DNA of 64,000 bases from Comamonadaceae bacterium (GCA_029255645.1 JANLJE010000024.1:1-64000), one strand, 5' to 3'. Shown: positions 55,706-64,000, counted from the stretch's first letter. Notes: a model not told the origin generated them from the letters alone. Numbers and translations are program-made.

Positions 55706-56465
55706 CGATTTCACCGGGCTCGCGGAAGACTATTCCTCCTACCGCCCCGGCTATTCGGCCTCGGTCCTCGACGCCATCCTCGGGCTGGTGGGCAAGCCCA
55801 CCCCGGCCATCGACTTCGTGGACGTGGGCGCCGGTACCGGCATCTGGACCCGCATGGTGGCCCAGCGGGGCGTCGCCAGCGCCACCGCAGTGGAACCCAA
55901 TGACGACATGCGCGGCTTCGGCGAGCGGGACAGCCGGCACTTGCCGATTGCCTGGCGTCAAGGCAGCGGCGAAGCCACGGGGCTGGCCGATGGCTGCTGC
56001 GACCTGCTGAGCATGGCATCCTCCTTCCACTGGACCGATTTCGACAAGGCCACACGGGAATTCCACCGCCTGCTGCGCCCCCATGGCCTGTTCGTCGCCC
56101 TGTGGAATCCCCGCCTGATCGAGGTCAATCCCCTGCTGGTGGACATCGAGACTGAACTGACCCGGCTCAAGGGCAGCAATATCCAGCGGGTCTCCTCCGG
56201 CCGCTCCGGCATCACCGAAACCCTGACCGAACGCCTGTTCGCCAGCCCCTACTTCGACGACGTGGTGTACCTGGAAGGCCGCCATGTGGCCCGCCAGACC
56301 CCGGAGCATTACCTGGGCGTCTGGCGCTCGGTGAACGACCTGCAAGCCCAGTTGGGCGCCCAGCGTTTCGCCCAGTTTCTGGACTTTGTGGCGGAAAAAA
56401 CTGCCGGTCTGCCTTACATGGAAGCCACCTACCTGACCCGCGCCTGGGCCGCCCGGCGCGCCTGA
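55686..56465 (+). CDS. Class I SAM-dependent methyltransferase
   Basis: 259 residues. Motif I FVDVGAGTGIWTRMVAQRG, an acidic residue at VEPNDDM and SMASSFHWTD (post-motif region) are those of small-molecule methyltransferases. It overlaps the kinase gene by 20 bases. In C. jejuni two methyltransferases (Cj1419, Cj1420) sit with the phosphoramidate genes and are thought to add the O-methyl group; this gene is the matching candidate. Confidence 0.8.
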   Translation: MAGITASDFTGLAEDYSSYRPGYSASVLDAILGLVGKPTPAIDFVDVGAGTGIWTRMVAQRGVASATAVEPNDDMRGFGERDSRHLPIAWRQGSGEATGLADGCCDLLSMASSFHWTDFDKATREFHRLLRPHGLFVALWNPRLIEVNPLLVDIETELTRLKGSNIQRVSSGRSGITETLTERLFASPYFDDVVYLEGRHVARQTPEHYLGVWRSVNDLQAQLGAQRFAQFLDFVAEKTAGLPYMEATYLTRAWAARRA

Positions 56466-56478
56466 TCCGGAGACAGTC

Positions 56479-58809
56479 GTGCAACTGCTCAGCAAGGCCC
56501 GCACCCTGGCCGCCCTGAAAGGGCAGCTTCAGCATGCCCGGGTGCTGCCCCAGGCCGCCTTCAGCACGACACGTTGGCAGCAGGAGCCCGCAGCCTGCCT
56601 GGCACTGGTCCGCGCCCGCCTCGGCGACGTGGAACTGATCGTCCGCTCCAGCGCCGCCAGCGAGGATTCCGCATGCACCTCCATGGCCGGCCGTTTCCTC
56701 TCGGTACCCCATGTCAAGACCGATGCCGAACTGAGCACCGCCATCGACCAAGTGATCGCCTCCTATGCCCCGGGCGACCCAGCCCGGGATGAGGTGCTGG
56801 TGCAGCCCATGCTGCAACAGGTCCTGCGTTCCGGCGTGGCGTTCAACACCGACCCCAACACCGGCGCCCCTTACCGGGTCATCAATTACAGCGAGGGAGC
56901 CGACACCTCGGTGGTCACCGGCGGCAAGGGCGGCGCTACCCATGTCCACGTCCCCGGCGCTCCCTTGGTAGGGTCGCCGGAGCTGGCACCGATCCTGGCC
57001 CTGGTGGATGAACTGGAAAGCCTGTTCAACGGGGTTCCCCTCGACATCGAATTCGCTGTCTGCGACGACGAGTTGTCGTCCGGCAGCACCAGCCTGGTCC
57101 TGCTCCAAGCCCGCCCGCTGATCCTGAAACTGGAGCGGGAACCCCTTGAGGCTCTGCAGGGCCGGCTGCACCAGATTGAGCAGAAGCTGATCCAGGGCAT
57201 GCGCCCCCACCCCTTCCTCCATGGCCGGGCCACCGTGTATGGGGTGATGCCCGACTGGAACCCGGCCGAAATCATCGGGGTGCGCCCCCGGCCTCTGGCC
57301 TTGTCCCTCTACCGGGAACTGATCACCGATGCCACCTGGGCCTACCAGCGGCACAACTACGGCTACAAGAACCTGCGCAGCTTCCCCTTGCTGCTGCACT
57401 TCCATGGCCTGCCCTACATCGACGTGCGAGTCAGCTTCAACAGCTTCATACCCCGGGACATCGACGGTAGTCTGGCAGACCGGCTGGTGGATTACTACAT
57501 CGACCGGCTGGTGGCGACGCCCAACCTGCACGACAAGGTCGAATTCGAGATCGTCTTCTCCTGCTATTCCCTGGACCTGCCCCAACGCCTGGAAGCCCTG
57601 GCCGAGGCGGGCTTTTCTGCAAGCGAACGGAGCCGTATCGCCGACAGCCTGCGCCAGCTCACCAACCGCATCATCAACCAGGAAAGCGGCCTCTGGCGCG
57701 CCGACCGGGACAAGCTGGAAACCCTGGTGCGGCGCCGTGAGGAAACCCTGGCCGCCGACCTGGAACCAGTGAACCGTATCTACTGGCTACTGGAGGACTG
57801 CAAGCGCTACGGCACCCTGCCCTTCGCCGGCCTGGCCCGGGCCGGCTTCATTGCCGTGCAGATGCTGCGATCCCTGGTCAGCGTCGGGGTCCTCAGCCCC
57901 CAGGATTACGATGCCTTCATGGCCAGCCTCAACACCGTCAGCGGCCAGTTGACCCGTGACATGCAGGCCCTGCCCCGCACCACCTTCCTGGCCAAGTACG
58001 GTCACCTGCGCCCGGGCACCTACGACATCCTTTCGCCCCGCTATGACGAGGCCCCCGATCATTATTTCAACTGGTCTCCCGGCGCGGCCGAAGGCGCCCA
58101 GCCCGGCAAGGCCGATTTCGCCCTGGGCCTCAAGCAGATGCGCGATATCGCCCGTCTGCTCCAGGAACACGGGCTGGAAACCGACGTGGTGGGCCTGTTC
58201 GACTTCCTCCAGGCGGGCATCGAACTGCGCGAGTACGCCAAGTTCCTGTTCACCCGCAACCTCAGCGACGCCCTCTCCCTGATGCGCCAGGTAGGCGAGC
58301 AATACGGCTTCAGCTCCGATGACCTGTCCTTCGCCGATATCCGGGATTTCTACGAACTGCACGGGGCCAGTACCGACATCCGGGCGCTGCTGGCCCAGAG
58401 TATCGCCCGGGGCCGGCAGCGCTATGCGGAAACCACCCATACCTGGCTGCCGCCCCTGATCACCCGCCCCGAGGACGTCTGGGGCTTTCGCCTCGCCGAC
58501 GCGGAGCCCAACTTCATCACCCAGAACTCCATCGTCGCCCCGGTGGTCTCTCACCAGGACCCGGAGCGGCTCGCCAACGCTATCGTCGCGATCCCCAGCG
58601 CCGACCCGGGTTTCGACTGGCTGTTCTCGCACCCCATCGCCGGCCTCATCACCGCCTACGGGGGCGCCAATTCCCACATGGCGATCCGGGCCGGGGAACT
58701 GGGCCTGCCCGCCGTGATCGGCACGGGGGAATTCCTGTTCGAAAAATGGTCCCGGGCCCGGCGCCTGGCCATCGATTGCGCCGCAAAGCGGGTGGAGCCC
58801 CTCACATGA
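56479..58809 (+). CDS. PEP-synthase-like enzyme, probable L-glutamine kinase (Cj1418-like)
   Basis: 776 residues from a GTG. The N-terminus is an ATP-grasp/PPDK-N domain (IVRSSAASEDSACTSMAGRF, VLLQARPLIL), the middle is helical and not PEP-binding, and the C-terminus is a swivelling phospho-His domain with GGANSHMAIRAGELGLPAVIG (His733). This order and size fit C. jejuni Cj1418, which phosphorylates the amide nitrogen of L-glutamine. A PEP synthase is unlikely, since the C-terminal PEP/pyruvate barrel is absent. Confidence 0.78.
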   Translation: MQLLSKARTLAALKGQLQHARVLPQAAFSTTRWQQEPAACLALVRARLGDVELIVRSSAASEDSACTSMAGRFLSVPHVKTDAELSTAIDQVIASYAPGDPARDEVLVQPMLQQVLRSGVAFNTDPNTGAPYRVINYSEGADTSVVTGGKGGATHVHVPGAPLVGSPELAPILALVDELESLFNGVPLDIEFAVCDDELSSGSTSLVLLQARPLILKLEREPLEALQGRLHQIEQKLIQGMRPHPFLHGRATVYGVMPDWNPAEIIGVRPRPLALSLYRELITDATWAYQRHNYGYKNLRSFPLLLHFHGLPYIDVRVSFNSFIPRDIDGSLADRLVDYYIDRLVATPNLHDKVEFEIVFSCYSLDLPQRLEALAEAGFSASERSRIADSLRQLTNRIINQESGLWRADRDKLETLVRRREETLAADLEPVNRIYWLLEDCKRYGTLPFAGLARAGFIAVQMLRSLVSVGVLSPQDYDAFMASLNTVSGQLTRDMQALPRTTFLAKYGHLRPGTYDILSPRYDEAPDHYFNWSPGAAEGAQPGKADFALGLKQMRDIARLLQEHGLETDVVGLFDFLQAGIELREYAKFLFTRNLSDALSLMRQVGEQYGFSSDDLSFADIRDFYELHGASTDIRALLAQSIARGRQRYAETTHTWLPPLITRPEDVWGFRLADAEPNFITQNSIVAPVVSHQDPERLANAIVAIPSADPGFDWLFSHPIAGLITAYGGANSHMAIRAGELGLPAVIGTGEFLFEKWSRARRLAIDCAAKRVEPLT

Positions 58810-59447
58810 AACTGGTGGCCGTCAGTCAACGGGTGGATGTTTACCCGGAACGTCAGGAACGGCGCGACGCATTGGACCAGCGCCTGGTCCTCTGGCTGAA
58901 GACGGCCGGCTACCTGGCCGTTCCGGTCCCCAACCTGGCCTGGGAGACGGCCGAACTCAGCGCCTGGCTGACGCAACTGGCACCCTGCGCCATCCTCCTC
59001 TCCGGCGGCAACGACCTGGGCGAAGCGCCGGAGCGGGACCACACCGAGACCCTGTTGCTGCACTACGGGGCCAGCCAGCGCCTGCCCCTGCTCGGCATCT
59101 GTCGCGGCATGCAGATGTTGCTCACCCACGCTGGGGCCGGACTCCAGCCCCTGGAGGGCCACGTGGCGGTCCGCCACCCGTTGTTTCCGAACTTCCCCTA
59201 CTCGAGTCCCTGGCCGGAAACGGTGAACAGTTTCCACCGCTGGGGCGTCCGCGCCACGCCACCCGGCTACGCCCCCCTGGTTAGTGCCGCAGATGGCAGC
59301 ATCGAGGCCATGCGCCACGAGGCCCTGCCTTGGGAAGGTTGGATGTGGCACCCGGAGCGGGAACCCGAATTCAGCCCGGCAGACCTCGAGCGCCTGCGCC
59401 GCCTGATCGGCAGCCATACCAACCAGACGCACTCCCATCAACCCTGA
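58806..59447 (+). CDS. Class I glutamine amidotransferase-like hydrolase (Cj1417-like)
   Basis: 213 residues from the ATG that overlaps the previous stop (ATGA). The triad is Cys99 in LGICRGMQ and His182/Glu184 in WMWHPEREPEF. No synthase domain is fused. In C. jejuni the corresponding Cj1417 hydrolyses gamma-glutamyl-CDP-amidate, releasing glutamate and cytidine diphosphoramidate. Other members of this hydrolase family cleave gamma-glutamyl compounds, so the context decides the proposed substrate. Confidence 0.78.
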   Translation: MKLVAVSQRVDVYPERQERRDALDQRLVLWLKTAGYLAVPVPNLAWETAELSAWLTQLAPCAILLSGGNDLGEAPERDHTETLLLHYGASQRLPLLGICRGMQMLLTHAGAGLQPLEGHVAVRHPLFPNFPYSSPWPETVNSFHRWGVRATPPGYAPLVSAADGSIEAMRHEALPWEGWMWHPEREPEFSPADLERLRRLIGSHTNQTHSHQP

Positions 59448-59473
59448 TCCAATTCAACCCAGCAGCCCTGCCC

Positions 59474-60214
59474 ATGAAAGCCATCATCCTCGCCGCCGGC
59501 CGCGGCAGCCGCATGAAAGATATGACGAATGACCGCCCCAAGTGCCTGGTGGAACTCCGGGGCAAGCCCCTGCTCGAGTGGCAGCAGGCGGCCCTGCGTG
59601 CGGCAGGTTTCGACGAAATCGGCATCGTCACCGGCTACCGTCGGGAAATGCTTGCCGACCGGGGCATGCACGAATTCCACAACCCCCGCTGGGCGGACAC
59701 CAACATGGTCAGCTCCCTAGCCTGCGCCCGGGACTGGCTGCTGGCCGAACCCTGCCTGGTGAGCTACTCGGACATCTTCTACTCGGCCGCCGCCGTGCGC
59801 GCCCTGATGGACAGCGACGCCCCCCTGGCGATCACCTACGACCCGGACTGGCTGCAGCTCTGGCAGCAACGCTTCGGCGACCCGCTCCTGGACGCAGAAA
59901 CCTTCCGCCTGCAGCCGGATGGACAGACCCTGGCTGAGATCGGCAACAAGCCTCGGAGCATGGAGCAGGTGCAGGGCCAGTACATGGGCCTGCTGCACTT
60001 CACCCCGGCCGCCTGGCAGGCCGTGGAAACCCTTCGCGCCGGCCTGGCTCCCGAAATCCGCGACCGAATGCACATGACCGGCACCCTGCAGAGGCTGATC
60101 GAAGCGGGTAGCCCGCCGATCACCGCCCTGCCCTACAGGGGCCATTGGGGCGAAGTGGATTCGGCCGAGGACCTGGCCGCCTACATTGCCGCCGACGGGA
60201 GCGCCGCCCCATGA
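59474..60214 (+). CDS. Nucleotidyltransferase, probable CTP:phosphoglutamine cytidylyltransferase (Cj1416-like)
   Basis: 246 residues from the ATG at 59474. The sugar-nucleotidyltransferase signature LAAGRGSRM and RPKCLVELRGKPLLEWQ is present, together with metal-binding acidic positions such as YSDIFYS and GEVDSAEDLA. Cj1416 of C. jejuni couples CTP to phosphoglutamine, giving gamma-glutamyl-CDP-amidate. The gene order kinase, amidotransferase, nucleotidyltransferase is kept here. It overlaps the epimerase gene by four bases. Confidence 0.78.
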   Translation: MKAIILAAGRGSRMKDMTNDRPKCLVELRGKPLLEWQQAALRAAGFDEIGIVTGYRREMLADRGMHEFHNPRWADTNMVSSLACARDWLLAEPCLVSYSDIFYSAAAVRALMDSDAPLAITYDPDWLQLWQQRFGDPLLDAETFRLQPDGQTLAEIGNKPRSMEQVQGQYMGLLHFTPAAWQAVETLRAGLAPEIRDRMHMTGTLQRLIEAGSPPITALPYRGHWGEVDSAEDLAAYIAADGSAAP

Positions 60215-61104
60215 ACATCCTCATCATCGGCGGCGCCGGCTTCCTCGGCAGCGGCATCGCCCGGACCTGTGTCGCGGCAGGCCACCAGGTCCGGGTATTC
60301 ACCCGGCCGACCCGCTCCCTGGCCCGGCTGGAGGACAGCCTCGGCCAGATCAATGTGTTCCACGGGGACTTCATGGACGACCACGCCATCAGCGAGGCCC
60401 TGGTAGGGGTGGATGCCGTGGTGCACTCCCTATCCACCACCTTTCCCAAGACCGTGATCGCCTCCGCCGCCTACGACGTCATGTCGAACCTGCTACCCAC
60501 GATCCGGCTGGTGGACAACTGCCTGCGCCTGGGCGTCCACAACATCACCTACCTGTCGTCGGGGGGCACGGTTTACGGGGAAGCCCAGTACCTGCCCATC
60601 GACGAGAAGCACCCACGCAATCCCCTCAGCCTCTATGGCCTTTCCAAACTGACCATTGAGAACTACCTGCACTTCATCGCTCAGAGCCAGGACCTGGCGG
60701 TGAAGACCCTGCGCGTCGGCAACCCCTACGGTATCGAGCAGAACATCTACGGGGTCCAGGGCATCGTCGGGGTGGCCCTGGGAGCCATGTTGCACGGCCG
60801 GCCTTTTACCATATTCGGGGATGGAAGCAACGTCCGGGACTATATCGCTGCCGAGGATGTATTCCAGGCCACCCTTGCCGCCATCAACTACCCGACTTCC
60901 CTGATCGCCAATATCGGCACCGGCCGCGGCACCTCGACTCTAGAACTACTGAATCTGCTGCAGGCCACCGCCCACAGCACGTTGGAAATTCAGCACCTGC
61001 CGGACCGGGGGATAGACGTGCGAGCCAACATTCTGGATTCGACACTGGCCCGGCATGAGCTGGGCTGGCCCCCCTTTGTCGGAGGCACAAAAAATTGCCA
61101 TTGA
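60211..61104 (+). CDS. NAD-dependent sugar epimerase/dehydratase
   Basis: 297 residues from the ATG at 60211. The Rossmann motif GGAGFLGSG, the catalytic S/YxxxK in YLSSGGTVYGE and YGLSK, and RVGNPYG are those of GalE-like short-chain dehydrogenases. The C-terminus LGWPPFVGGTKNCH is abnormal: relatives continue with a further helix. Dropping one C from the CCCCCC run at about 61069 opens PLSEAQKIAIDEMYRLG and about 40 more codons to a TGA near 61206. The substrate is unknown, probably a UDP- or CDP-sugar for the surface glycan. Confidence 0.8.
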   Translation: MNILIIGGAGFLGSGIARTCVAAGHQVRVFTRPTRSLARLEDSLGQINVFHGDFMDDHAISEALVGVDAVVHSLSTTFPKTVIASAAYDVMSNLLPTIRLVDNCLRLGVHNITYLSSGGTVYGEAQYLPIDEKHPRNPLSLYGLSKLTIENYLHFIAQSQDLAVKTLRVGNPYGIEQNIYGVQGIVGVALGAMLHGRPFTIFGDGSNVRDYIAAEDVFQATLAAINYPTSLIANIGTGRGTSTLELLNLLQATAHSTLEIQHLPDRGIDVRANILDSTLARHELGWPPFVGGTKNCH

Positions 61105-61234
61105 TGAGATGTATAGACTTGGGAGTACAAAGTCGATGTTTCTAGAAAGTTCGAAGTCGGCTGAATTCAGAGCGGAAACTTATACATTGCACACGTATGA
61201 GTATTGATAAATCACTTACAAATAAAGTGCGGCC

Positions 61235-62194
61235 ATGACAATTCGAAAGTATGATTCGAGATTACGTGTATTAGTGACGGGAGGTGCTGGTTTTCTCGGG
61301 TCTCATTTGTGTGAAGCGCTTCTAAATCAAGGGTGCTATGTACTATGTGTTGATAACTTTTTTACTGGAACTAGAAATAACGTTGCCCATTTAATGGCAA
61401 ATCATAGATTCGAGTTGTATCGACACGATGTAACGTTCCCTTTGTATGTTGAAGTTGATCACATTTACAACCTTGCCTGTCCTGCAAGCCCGATACACTA
61501 CCAATTTGATCCAGTACAGACCACCAAAACAAGCGTCATTGGTGCGATTAATATGCTAGGGCTTGCCAAACGTTGTAAAGCAAAGATATTCCAAGCGTCT
61601 ACAAGTGAAGTATATGGCGATCCATCAGTTCACCCGCAAACCGAAGATTACTGGGGAAACGTAAATCCTATTGGATCCCGTAGCTGTTACGATGAAGGAA
61701 AAAGATGCGCGGAAACATTATTTTTCGACTACAACCGACAAAATAATGTTGATATCAAGGTGGCTCGTATTTTCAATACCTATGGCCCACGTATGCACCC
61801 CAATGATGGGAGAGTGGTCTCAAACTTTATAGTACAGGCTCTTCAGGGGCTGCCTTTGACAATTTACGGTAATGGATCGCAAACACGTTCCTTTTGCTAT
61901 GTTGACGATTTGATACAAGGCTTCATTAAATTAATGAATATGCCCGCCGATTTTACTGGACCTGTTAACCTTGGAAATCCGAATGAATTTACGATACTTG
62001 AATTAGCAAAGGAAGTGAGAGAGTTAACGGGGTGCAAGTCTGATATTGAATTCAAACCATTACCTCAAGATGATCCAAAACATCGCCAGCCGGATATCAG
62101 TGCTGCGAACCGTCATTTAGGATGGTCACCTTCTATACAACTACGAGAAGGTCTTATAAAAACGATTGAATATTTCAAGCAACCAGGAGTCTAA
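61235..62194 (+). CDS. UDP-glucuronate decarboxylase-like (UXS) SDR enzyme
   Basis: 319 residues. [15 protein letters not shown] (NAD site), [38 protein letters not shown] and the YDEGKR catalytic Tyr/Lys are diagnostic for UDP-xylose synthases. It would convert UDP-glucuronate to UDP-xylose. The gene is much more AT-rich than the upstream cluster, so it was probably acquired separately. It ends one base before galE. Confidence 0.88.
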   Translation: MTIRKYDSRLRVLVTGGAGFLGSHLCEALLNQGCYVLCVDNFFTGTRNNVAHLMANHRFELYRHDVTFPLYVEVDHIYNLACPASPIHYQFDPVQTTKTSVIGAINMLGLAKRCKAKIFQASTSEVYGDPSVHPQTEDYWGNVNPIGSRSCYDEGKRCAETLFFDYNRQNNVDIKVARIFNTYGPRMHPNDGRVVSNFIVQALQGLPLTIYGNGSQTRSFCYVDDLIQGFIKLMNMPADFTGPVNLGNPNEFTILELAKEVRELTGCKSDIEFKPLPQDDPKHRQPDISAANRHLGWSPSIQLREGLIKTIEYFKQPGV

Positions 62195-63169
62195 ATGAAC
62201 GTATTAGTCACCGGTGGTGCCGGATACATCGGGAGCCATACCTGTAAAGCATTAGCGCTAGCTGGACATAACCCGGTCACTTATGACAACCTTTGCATGG
62301 GCCATGAGTGGGCGGTGAAATGGGGGCCGCTTGAGGTGGGTGATATTTCGAACCAGACCCGACTACGCCATGTCATAAATAAGCACAAAATTGATTCTTT
62401 CATGCATTTTGCTGCCTTCGCTTACGTTGGTGAATCGATGATTGCACCATCCAAATATTTTGTTAATAACATAGCAGGGACAACAATCCTATTAGACGAG
62501 ATAATTAATTCAGGAATCAACAAGTTTGTTTTCTCGTCGACGTGTGCTACATATGGAATTCCGTCATCGTTACCTATCGACGAAACCCTCCCCGCCAATC
62601 CCGTTAATCCCTACGGCCAAAGCAAGCTGAGCATAGAAGCGCAACTTAGATGGCTGGGTGATCTTGTCGGGCTGCGCTGGATAGCCTTGCGCTATTTCAA
62701 TGCTGCAGGTGCTGATTCCGCTGGAGAGGTTGGAGAGGCTCACGATCCAGAAACTCATTTGATTCCGCTTGCTCTGAAAGCGGCGGCTCCTGGAGACTTT
62801 TATTTGTCCGTTTATGGTAATGACTATCCAACCGACGACGGCACAGCAATTAGAGACTACATTCACGTCGAGGACCTAGCTTGCGCACACGTTAAGGCAC
62901 TCGGTGCTCTCATAGATCATCCGGTGAATGATTTTCTAAATCTAGGTACTGGCGTTGGTGTGTCGGTTCAGCAGGTGATAAACACGGTTGCTGCAGTAAC
63001 GGGATATATGCCTCGCCATCAATTTAGCCCAAGGAGGCCTGGTGATCCACCAGAGCTCGTCGCCAATTCAACTAAGGCAAAAAGAGTCCTCGGCTGGGCT
63101 CCTTCTAAAAGCACTATTGACGTGATTGTGGCAGATGCGTGGCAATGGTACAAGAAATCTATACTGTAA
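62195..63169 (+). CDS. galE: UDP-glucose 4-epimerase
   Basis: 324 residues. GGAGYIGSHTCKAL, FAAFAYVGESM, SSTCATYGIP, NPYGQSKLSIE (catalytic Tyr/Lys) and LRYFNAAGAD are standard GalE features. It interconverts UDP-glucose and UDP-galactose. Start follows the previous stop directly. AT-rich like its partner, so the pair was likely acquired together. Confidence 0.92.
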   Translation: MNVLVTGGAGYIGSHTCKALALAGHNPVTYDNLCMGHEWAVKWGPLEVGDISNQTRLRHVINKHKIDSFMHFAAFAYVGESMIAPSKYFVNNIAGTTILLDEIINSGINKFVFSSTCATYGIPSSLPIDETLPANPVNPYGQSKLSIEAQLRWLGDLVGLRWIALRYFNAAGADSAGEVGEAHDPETHLIPLALKAAAPGDFYLSVYGNDYPTDDGTAIRDYIHVEDLACAHVKALGALIDHPVNDFLNLGTGVGVSVQQVINTVAAVTGYMPRHQFSPRRPGDPPELVANSTKAKRVLGWAPSKSTIDVIVADAWQWYKKSIL

Positions 63170-63282
63170 TTGCTCAGACCAAGGTTTATTAATTCCTGAA
63201 TCCGTGTCCTCATCCCCAAAAAAAGTTTAACACATTGATGTAAAGCTATATTTTCGCTTTCGACTCCTTCACCCAACTGACC

Positions 63283-64000
63283 ATGCCGCGCTTTGGAGTC
63301 AAACAGACCCGCAAACTCAACCTGACCTCGTACTCTGGATTGGCATTGATTGGGCAATGCTGTCAGGCGGCGCAAGTGGACGCGGTGATTGATCCGCGCC
63401 AGCCGGTGTCGCTAGGCCTGCGCACTTCCGACGTGGTGAAGTCGATGGTGAGGTTGTTGAGTTTGGGCAAAAGTGACTTTGAAGCCATCGAGCCGTTGCG
63501 TGATGACCGTTTCTTCAAAGAAGCCCTGGGTTTGTCGAAGGTGCCGGGTAGTGTCTGGATTCGCCAGCGACTTGATGCCCGGGGTGCCGAGCTGCGTGAG
63601 CTGACCGACGAGCTCAGCCTGCGGCTCATCGAACGCACCGAAGCGCCGATCACGGCACAACGGGTTACGTCTGCTGCGACCACCTTCGTCATGGACCAGC
63701 CCGCAGGGCGCAGGACGCCGCGCAGCGGCGGCCCTGAGCGAAGCGAAGGATTCGGCACCGCCGAACACAACAGTGACACCAAGAAAGAAGCCGTCAGCCG
63801 CACTTATCAAGGCGTCGATGGCTACACCCCGATTGCGGCCTATCTGGGCAATGAAGGCTGGAACATCGGCCTGGAGCTGCGAGCGGGTTCGAAGCACTCG
63901 GCCTTCGAGACCGTCCACTTTCTGGAGCGCGTCTTCCCCCGCATTGAACGTCTCGCCCCGGCGGATAGCGGCGTTCTGCTGCGCCAGGACAGTGGCTTTG
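63283..64000 (+). CDS. IS1380-family transposase, partial, with in-frame insert
   Basis: 239 codons are visible and the frame is open to the window end, which is why the ORF track omits it. It begins MPRFGVKQTRKLNLTSYSGL and contains VSRTYQGVDGYTPIAAYLG and LLRQDSGF. Compared with the family pattern (MDNSxTKKEG), 24 extra residues separate MD from NSDTKKE. These come from a 72-bp palindrome-rich insert that keeps the frame but lies beside the first catalytic aspartate. Confidence 0.82.
   Translation, partial: MPRFGVKQTRKLNLTSYSGLALIGQCCQAAQVDAVIDPRQPVSLGLRTSDVVKSMVRLLSLGKSDFEAIEPLRDDRFFKEALGLSKVPGSVWIRQRLDARGAELRELTDELSLRLIERTEAPITAQRVTSAATTFVMDQPAGRRTPRSGGPERSEGFGTAEHNSDTKKEAVSRTYQGVDGYTPIAAYLGNEGWNIGLELRAGSKHSAFETVHFLERVFPRIERLAPADSGVLLRQDSGF
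63697..63768 (+). repeat. 72-bp palindromic module inside the transposase
   Basis: Three short perfect hairpins follow each other: GCCC-gca-GGGC, CGCCGC-gca-GCGGCG and TTCGGC-acc-GCCGAA. The segment also contains CCTGAGCGAAGCGAAGG. Together this looks like a REP-type mobile palindromic element. Confidence 0.7.

Larger units (their letters stand above)
63195..64000 (+). mobile_element. IS1380-family element, partial at window end
   Basis: The left end CCTGAATCCGTG (63195-63206) shares its first 12 bases with the IS at 44316. The element runs past the window end. Its transposase is a different, diverged member of the family. Confidence 0.8.

Noticed and set aside
56479-58809. Phosphoenolpyruvate synthase or pyruvate phosphate dikinase
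   Set aside because: The C-terminal PEP/pyruvate-binding barrel is absent and the protein ends after the phospho-His domain.
44316-63206. A simple composite transposon made of two identical IS copies
   Set aside because: The two IS1380-family elements share end sequences, but their transposases are clearly different proteins, so a classical composite transposon is not supported; only a looser bracketing is proposed.

Overview
The window looks like a chromosome segment of a GC-rich, motile, nitrogen-fixing betaproteobacterium. The nif gene content, the modE/modABC genes, draT/draG and the codon use suggest Rhodocyclales (Azospira/Dechloromonas/Azonexus type). That placement is inferred from protein resemblance, not from a marker-gene phylogeny.

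Layout. (1) 0-5.5 kb: an OmpA-type lipoprotein, a B12-type radical SAM protein, then a graveyard of type I restriction-modification pieces (hsdM, hsdS, rhuM, an ATPase fused to the hsdR tail, and another hsdR piece) around an intact Abi_2/HEPN gene. (2) 5.5-15.3 kb: housekeeping genes, namely feoB under a Fur-like palindromic promoter, an atypical tRNA-Thr(TGT), a diguanylate cyclase, sbcC/sbcD and a hypothetical protein. (3) 15.4-40.2 kb: a nitrogen-fixation and molybdenum island. modEABC reads left; mop, nifB, ferredoxins, an ArsC-like Nif-associated protein, a flavodiiron protein, a Shethna-FeSII-like ferredoxin, nifQ and draG read right. Next come a GGDEF sensor, a SIR2-like gene and a lemA/TPM operon, then draT facing nifHDKT-fdx-nafY and three small nif-linked genes. 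nifB and nifH each have a recognisable sigma-54 -24/-12 element and a NifA TGT-N10-ACA site; nifH also has a perfect IHF match. (4) 40.2-64 kb: flagellin with a sigma-54-like promoter, an APS kinase, a junction full of IS remnants, and a surface-modification island running to a second, partial IS1380-family element at the window edge.

How the genes work together. ModABC imports molybdate under ModE. NifQ and NifB feed FeMo-co synthesis, NifHDK is the nitrogenase, and NafY, NifT and the ferredoxins support it. DraT/DraG would switch NifH off and on by ADP-ribosylation, and the FeSII-like protein would shield nitrogenase from oxygen. In the last third, five consecutive genes (CysC-like kinase, methyltransferase, PEP-synthase-like enzyme, class I amidotransferase, nucleotidyltransferase) match the enzyme set that makes cytidine diphosphoramidate, the donor of O-methyl phosphoramidate in Campylobacter jejuni capsule. 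They follow a 1526-residue GT2-GT4-TPR-sulfotransferase fusion and several TPR/sulfotransferase-like proteins whose nucleotide-binding loop is altered, all downstream of flagellin. My main hypothesis is a phosphoramidate (and perhaps sulfate) modification system for flagellin or a surface glycan in a diazotroph.
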